NCBI GenBank assembly: GCA_030612495.1
Contig: JAUWNT010000092.1
Span: 1-8,782 of the forward strand
Direction: 5' to 3'
Length of the DNA: 8,782 nt
Source: Candidatus Aminicenantota bacterium
Lineage (GTDB): Bacteria; Acidobacteriota; Aminicenantia; UBA2199
Shown: positions 5,905 through 8,782 of the stretch, piece after piece
Layout: the number at the start of each line of letters is the position of its first letter
How positions within the stretch are numbered: position 1 is the stretch's first letter
Translations under genes and position numbers: made by a program
Notes under the pieces: generated by a model
What the model saw: only the letters and a program-made list of their open reading frames with translations
Database searches by the model: none
Told to the model about the DNA's origin: nothing

Positions 5905-6855
5905 CTATTTTTTTATAAAATATTTTTTTAATATTTCTGGCAATTTGTCGCAATTATCCACCTTAAGATTAACCATTTCAGGTTGTCCATTTTCTCTCAT
6001 TATTTTTTGACCCTCTTTATCGAGTAAGAATTCAATGAATTTTGCTCCCCAACCTGGATTTAAAGCATTTTTCAACAATGTAATTCCATAAACCATTGGA
6101 GCACCCTTTTTTTCAATAAATTCTCCAGGGGTTTTCCCTGATATCTTTAAGGAAACTGATCTATAAAGATCAGAAAGATCCGGAGATTTCAGGTTTATCT
6201 CATCAGGAAGTATTATATATTTTGTCTTATGCTGAAAAGCTACACTTCTATAAATAAAAATATAGTCAAGTTCATATGCTTCGAGCATTGCAATTAAGTC
6301 TACTTCCTTAGGCCTGATATTCTTTTTTGGCATATTCTCATCTAATTTCTTAAATAATTCAGGGACTTTATAATACTTTTCTGCTAATTTCCAGGTTAAT
6401 ATTGTCCTGTATCCACAAGGATCTGCATTTGGGTCTGAATGGCCATATTGAACATCTGGTCTTAATAATATCTTATACCAATTTTTAGAATTAATTTCAG
6501 CAGAATACTTACTTTTTTCATTATACATAATACTCATCTCATTTGTTGCAAAATCAATACTGAAATCTGCACATTCAGGCATTAAGAGGTTTTTTATTAC
6601 TTGTGTATCTGCAGAAGCCATTACATCAACTCTGCGCTCCAGATCAGTTATTTGCCTTGCACATGTTCTGCTTCCATGAGCTTCTAAAACAACTTTCACA
6701 TCAGGATACTTTTTCATAAAGTTCTTAGCAATCTCTTTAAATGGAATTGATAAGGAACCAGCATGAAGAACAAGGATTTCATTTTGTTTTGTATGTTTAC
6801 AGAATGAATTAAGAAAAATAATAGGTAAAATAAGAAACAAACAAATTTTTTTCAT
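5905..6855 (-). CDS. wtpA: Molybdate/tungstate-binding protein (WtpA-like)
   Basis: This is the extracytoplasmic receptor that captures molybdate or tungstate for the WtpB/WtpC importer. A signal peptide is clear: MKK followed by a hydrophobic core (about 4-18). C19 is a possible lipid-anchor cysteine, but the preceding residues (N16-S17-F18) make a poor lipobox. Matches to the archaeal WtpA group include HAGSL (31-35), GSR at 61-63, ITDLERRVDVMASAD (69-83), FATNEMSIMY (102-111), the hallmark SDPNADPCGYR (140-150), RPKEVDL (181-187), LDYIFIYRSVAFQH (196-209) and KGAPMVYGITLLK. In that group an Asp of the SDPN...DPCG segment and a downstream Glu add ligands that make the oxyanion six-coordinate; D141 or D145 and E192 are candidates here. 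The group binds both metals, often tungstate more tightly, so the metal cannot be decided. It is the first gene of the operon, directly behind the riboswitch. GGA-type ribosome sites (AAGGATGG, 6873-6866) precede the ATG by about 9-13 bases. Confidence 0.92.
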   Translation of the reverse strand: MKKICLFLILPIIFLNSFCKHTKQNEILVLHAGSLSIPFKEIAKNFMKKYPDVKVVLEAHGSRTCARQITDLERRVDVMASADTQVIKNLLMPECADFSIDFATNEMSIMYNEKSKYSAEINSKNWYKILLRPDVQYGHSDPNADPCGYRTILTWKLAEKYYKVPELFKKLDENMPKKNIRPKEVDLIAMLEAYELDYIFIYRSVAFQHKTKYIILPDEINLKSPDLSDLYRSVSLKISGKTPGEFIEKKGAPMVYGITLLKNALNPGWGAKFIEFLLDKEGQKIMRENGQPEMVNLKVDNCDKLPEILKKYFIKK

Positions 6856-6860
6856 TATAC

Positions 6861-6915
6861 AACATCCATCCTTAAGGAAAGGGGAATGTTAAATAATTAT
6901 GAAATTCTCCTTTCC
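6861..6915 (-). promoter_or_regulatory. Candidate translational expression platform of the riboswitch
   Basis: Two pairings exclude each other. First, GGAAAGGAGAAT (6915-6904), which includes the 3' strand of aptamer stem P1, can pair with ATTCCCCTTTCC (6887-6876) with one mismatch in 12 and a 16-base loop. Second, AACATTCC (6890-6883) can pair with GGATGTT (6867-6861) with one bulged base, covering part of the wtpA ribosome binding region. If cofactor binding stabilises P1, the first pairing is lost and the second hides the ribosome site, giving an OFF switch for translation. The pairings are seen; the switching is inferred. Confidence 0.6.
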
Positions 6916-7001
6916 ATAATGGGAGGCAAATCTGTTTCCAGATTTACCCTATCGGCTTTAAAGCATAGTTTTAAAAACCTTAGTCTTTAAAGCTCGGAGA
7001 A
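6905..7001 (-). ncRNA. Moco riboswitch aptamer (molybdenum-cofactor RNA motif)
   Basis: A structured leader precedes the uptake/synthesis operon. P1 pairs TTCTCC (7001-6996) with GGAGAA (6910-6905). P2 is a perfect nine-pair stem, GCTTTAAAG (6993-6985) with CTTTAAAGC (6963-6955). Its apical part holds CTAAG and TATG, resembling the 11-nucleotide GNRA-tetraloop receptor. P3 is a ten-pair stem, GGTAAATCTG (6948-6939) with CAGATTTGCC (6934-6925), containing one G-U pair and closed by a GAAA tetraloop. Between P3 and P1 is TCCCATTATGGAAA. The layout, the CTCCGAGC start, the GCCTCCC...GGAAAGGAG ending and the gene context fit the Moco RNA motif as I remember it. Presence of P3 fits the form assigned to the molybdenum cofactor; forms without P3 have been linked to the tungsten cofactor. 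I recognise it by structure and context, not by a covariance-model score. Confidence 0.78.
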
Positions 7002-7007
7002 AAGTAA

Positions 7008-7036
7008 ATAATATCAAAAAAAAGAATACAGGTCAA
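7008..7036 (-). promoter_or_regulatory. Sigma70-type promoter of the wtp-moe-moa operon
   Basis: The -35 box TTGACC (7036-7031) and the -10 box TATTAT (7013-7008) each match consensus at five of six positions and are exactly 17 bases apart. A start point about seven bases past the -10 box would fall near 7001, at the first base of riboswitch stem P1, leaving virtually no extra 5' leader. No terminator hairpin separates it from the oxidoreductase gene ending at 7058, so read-through from that gene is possible. Confidence 0.72.
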
Positions 7037-7057
7037 CATCTAAAAATTCTTTATTAA

Positions 7058-8572
7058 TTAATTTCGAATGATTTCCTCCGCACACCAATAGCCGCTTAAA
7101 ATGGCTCCTGTGAATCCATGTCCGGGTTCGCTCCAAGCTGAAGCAAAAAATAAATTGCGTATCGGCGATTTAATTTTTACGCGTTTTCTGCCGGCCTGAC
7201 TCGGAATTTGTGCATAACCATAGGCTGTGCCATTGGGGTTAAGTGTGTACCGTCTGATTGTTGTTGGCGTGCCTACTTCGTAATACTCTATTTCATCTTT
7301 AATACCAGGTATGAGTTTATCCAACCGGCCGATCAGAGTTTGTGCCGCTAATTCCTTCCGTTCTTTATATTCTTCTTTTCCCAGGGAATCCCAATCCGAG
7401 AGATAGTCCATTGCTGAAATCACGCCTACACTTTTCCCCTCAGGTGCCAGGCCGGAATCGAGCTGGCTGTAGTCCACGAAAATAAAAATCCGTTTTGAAA
7501 AATCCGCGTGGTGATATTCATTTATGTCCCGTTGGCTGGACAGGCCGCCATCGAAGAAGATTGTGGAGTAGCTGCGGTTTCCCAGGTCTTTCGGAGGCTT
7601 TTTAAATCCAAGATAAACTGATAGTATGGAAGGGCCGATTTCCAGATCCCCAACCGCATTAGACAGTTTCGTTTTCGCATGTGTGTCTTTAAGAAGCTCT
7701 CCAATCACATTAGGCAACGCAGCATTGGAAACTATACATTTCCCATAAGCAGTTTGCTGTTCGCCTTTGGTTGCGGACTTTTTGCTGTACTTCACTCCAA
7801 TTGCGACTCCATTTTCAATGACGATTTCATCGACCGTATGATTGTAGATGATTTTCCCATCGTGATCTTCAATAATTGAGGCTAGGTAACCAGAAAGCAT
7901 TTGCGATCCGCCCTTAATAAAATAACCTCCACCACCGAAGAAGCTCCCCTGTGCCACAGAGTAATACAAAAGCGTCATCGTATAGGGATCATCATGGTAG
8001 TAACCGAGATTGGCTAGCAGTACTAATTTAAGGTCTTCATCATCGAACAATGTATCCAGAAACTGGCCGACAGTAGTATTCTCACGAATCATCAAATTAG
8101 GAACCAGGAAAGGAAATAAGGGCATTGAGAGCAACATACGCCATTTTTGACGGGGCACTCTAAAAACTTCTTTTCGCAGTGCGAGTATTACCTTAAAAAA
8201 TTTGAGAATGCCTTTTTTTTCTGCAGGAAAGCGTTCCTTCAGAACCTTAATCGCTTGTTCGTAACTATCCGGAATAGTTATATCAACTCCAGGCTTAACG
8301 AATCGGTAAAATTCAGGGACGCGCTGAAACTCTAAATTATCCAGGACACCAAGTTCTTTAAATATTTTTAGTTTTGGATCACCGTTGTCCAGCCCATCGA
8401 TCATGTGCAGGCCTACTTCGACTTTAAAATCTTTCCTCATGAAAGTAGTCGCACATCCGCCTGGAATGCTGTGTTGCTCAATGAGCAGGACTTTTTTGCC
8501 TTCTCTAGATAATTTTGCACCTGCTGTCAAACCGCCCAATCCGGAGCCAATGATTATTACATCGTAACTCAT
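7058..8572 (-). CDS. FAD-dependent oxidoreductase, phytoene desaturase/retinol saturase superfamily
   Basis: This is a 504-residue flavoprotein of the CrtI/CrtN/RetSat amine-oxidase-like superfamily, whose members desaturate, isomerise or saturate polyene and isoprenoid lipids. The N-terminus DVIIIGSGLGGLTAGAKL (4-21) is a Rossmann FAD site with G9-x-G11-x-x-G14 and the ribose-binding acid E32, followed by PGGCATTF (37-44). The C-terminus has the second FAD motif, around NLFFASAWSEPGHGFTGAILSGYWCAEEI. Length is normal and the frame is intact. I cannot assign a substrate; no carotenoid or other isoprenoid gene lies nearby. The ATG has a strong AGGAGGG site five bases upstream. Sampled G+C is about 45-53%, against about 30% in the adjacent operon, and codon choice is correspondingly richer in G and C, suggesting a different origin or recent acquisition. 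It shares the strand of the Moco operon, which has its own promoter, so it is probably a separate unit. Confidence 0.85.
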   Translation of the reverse strand: MSYDVIIIGSGLGGLTAGAKLSREGKKVLLIEQHSIPGGCATTFMRKDFKVEVGLHMIDGLDNGDPKLKIFKELGVLDNLEFQRVPEFYRFVKPGVDITIPDSYEQAIKVLKERFPAEKKGILKFFKVILALRKEVFRVPRQKWRMLLSMPLFPFLVPNLMIRENTTVGQFLDTLFDDEDLKLVLLANLGYYHDDPYTMTLLYYSVAQGSFFGGGGYFIKGGSQMLSGYLASIIEDHDGKIIYNHTVDEIVIENGVAIGVKYSKKSATKGEQQTAYGKCIVSNAALPNVIGELLKDTHAKTKLSNAVGDLEIGPSILSVYLGFKKPPKDLGNRSYSTIFFDGGLSSQRDINEYHHADFSKRIFIFVDYSQLDSGLAPEGKSVGVISAMDYLSDWDSLGKEEYKERKELAAQTLIGRLDKLIPGIKDEIEYYEVGTPTTIRRYTLNPNGTAYGYAQIPSQAGRKRVKIKSPIRNLFFASAWSEPGHGFTGAILSGYWCAEEIIRN

Positions 8573-8623
8573 TATTACCCTCCTTTCCTCAGCTAACTTC
8601 TTTTTTATTGTTATGTATAAAAT

Positions 8624-8655
8624 ATTATATTGATATAAAAAATTTCTTATGTCAA
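8624..8655 (-). promoter_or_regulatory. Possible promoter of the oxidoreductase gene
   Basis: A perfect TTGACA (8655-8650) and a perfect TATAAT (8629-8624) precede the gene, but they are 20 bases apart where 16-18 is usual. The surrounding sequence is very A/T-rich, so the TATAAT could be coincidental. The -35 box overlaps the stop codon of the possible upstream reading frame. Confidence 0.35.
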
Positions 8656-8782
8656 CAAACTTTTGTAATTTCAGGGAAGATGTTTTTTCTTTTTATAAAA
8701 AATCCGGCTATTCTTTTTAGAAGAAAAAAAGAGGCACCAAGAAATGTGAAACTAAAGATCAAACCTCCCAGATCCTTAGAAA
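8652..8782 (-). CDS. Possible 3' end of an unidentified gene running off the right edge
   Basis: Reading the minus strand in from the right edge, one frame stays open for 42 codons (from 8780) and stops with TGA at 8654-8652. The translation begins SKDLGGLIFSFTFLGASFF, a hydrophobic stretch that could be a membrane segment, and continues into a lysine/arginine-rich tail (LLKRIAGFFIKRKN). That is a typical look for the end of an inner-membrane protein. In such A/T-rich DNA an open frame of this length can occur by chance, and I do not recognise a family. If real, it ends 79 bases before the oxidoreductase start on the same strand. Confidence 0.4.
   Translation of the reverse strand, partial: SKDLGGLIFSFTFLGASFFLLKRIAGFFIKRKNIFPEITKVC

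Noticed and set aside
6869..6878. TCCTTAAGGA palindrome as an operator
   Set aside because: It lies within the riboswitch expression platform and is better explained as part of those pairings and the ribosome site; a ten-base palindrome alone is weak evidence for a repressor.
6904..6990. Rho-independent terminator in the wtpA leader
   Set aside because: The stems are followed by mixed A/T sequence rather than a U-run, so termination control is less likely than translational control.
7522..8567. Short open frames on both strands inside the oxidoreductase gene
   Set aside because: The 504-residue flavoprotein reads cleanly end to end; the others are shadows with unlikely composition.
1..8782. 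CRISPR arrays, insertion sequences, tRNA or rRNA genes
   Set aside because: I saw no regularly spaced direct repeats, transposase motifs, terminal inverted repeats or tRNA-like cloverleafs on either strand.

Overview
The window reads as chromosomal DNA from an AT-rich bacterium. I estimate about 30-35% G+C over most of it, from counting short samples. Strong Shine-Dalgarno sites, a sigma70-like promoter and a riboswitch point to Bacteria rather than Archaea, although the metal transporter is of the type first described in archaea (WtpABC). An anaerobic lifestyle is plausible but not shown. I cannot name a genus.

The core (842-7036, minus strand) is one compact operon for taking up molybdate/tungstate and building the pterin cofactor that holds the metal. 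In transcription order it contains a promoter (7036-7008), a molybdenum-cofactor-type riboswitch (7001-6905) with a plausible translational expression platform, wtpA (binding protein), wtpB (permease), wtpC (ATPase), moeA (metal insertion), moaA (radical-SAM GTP cyclase), moaC (cPMP synthase), a MOSC-domain protein, and a MogA/MoaB-type adenylyltransferase. All gaps and overlaps between the genes are small (at most 35 bases), and several stop codons lie inside the next gene's ribosome binding site or start. Metal import, early pterin synthesis and metal insertion therefore appear to be controlled together by the finished cofactor. The two subunits of molybdopterin synthase (MoaD, MoaE), MoeB and MobA are not in the window and must be elsewhere.

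Left of the operon and convergent with it is a KtrA/TrkA-type potassium-channel regulator (162-824). Only 17 bases separate it from the end of the operon. Its leader (1-161) carries several AT-rich inverted repeats and no gene I can support.

Right of the operon is a 504-residue FAD-dependent oxidoreductase of the phytoene desaturase/retinol saturase superfamily (7058-8572, minus). Its base composition is clearly higher in G+C (about 45-53% in samples) than the operon, so it may have a different history. Beyond it lies a possible 3' end of another minus-strand gene running off the right edge.

The points most worth a second look are the riboswitch and its switching logic, a MoaA about 45 residues shorter than usual between its two cluster-binding regions, a MOSC protein that has lost the family's cysteines, and a moaC ribosome binding site made from the codons for MoaA's C-terminal Gly-Gly.
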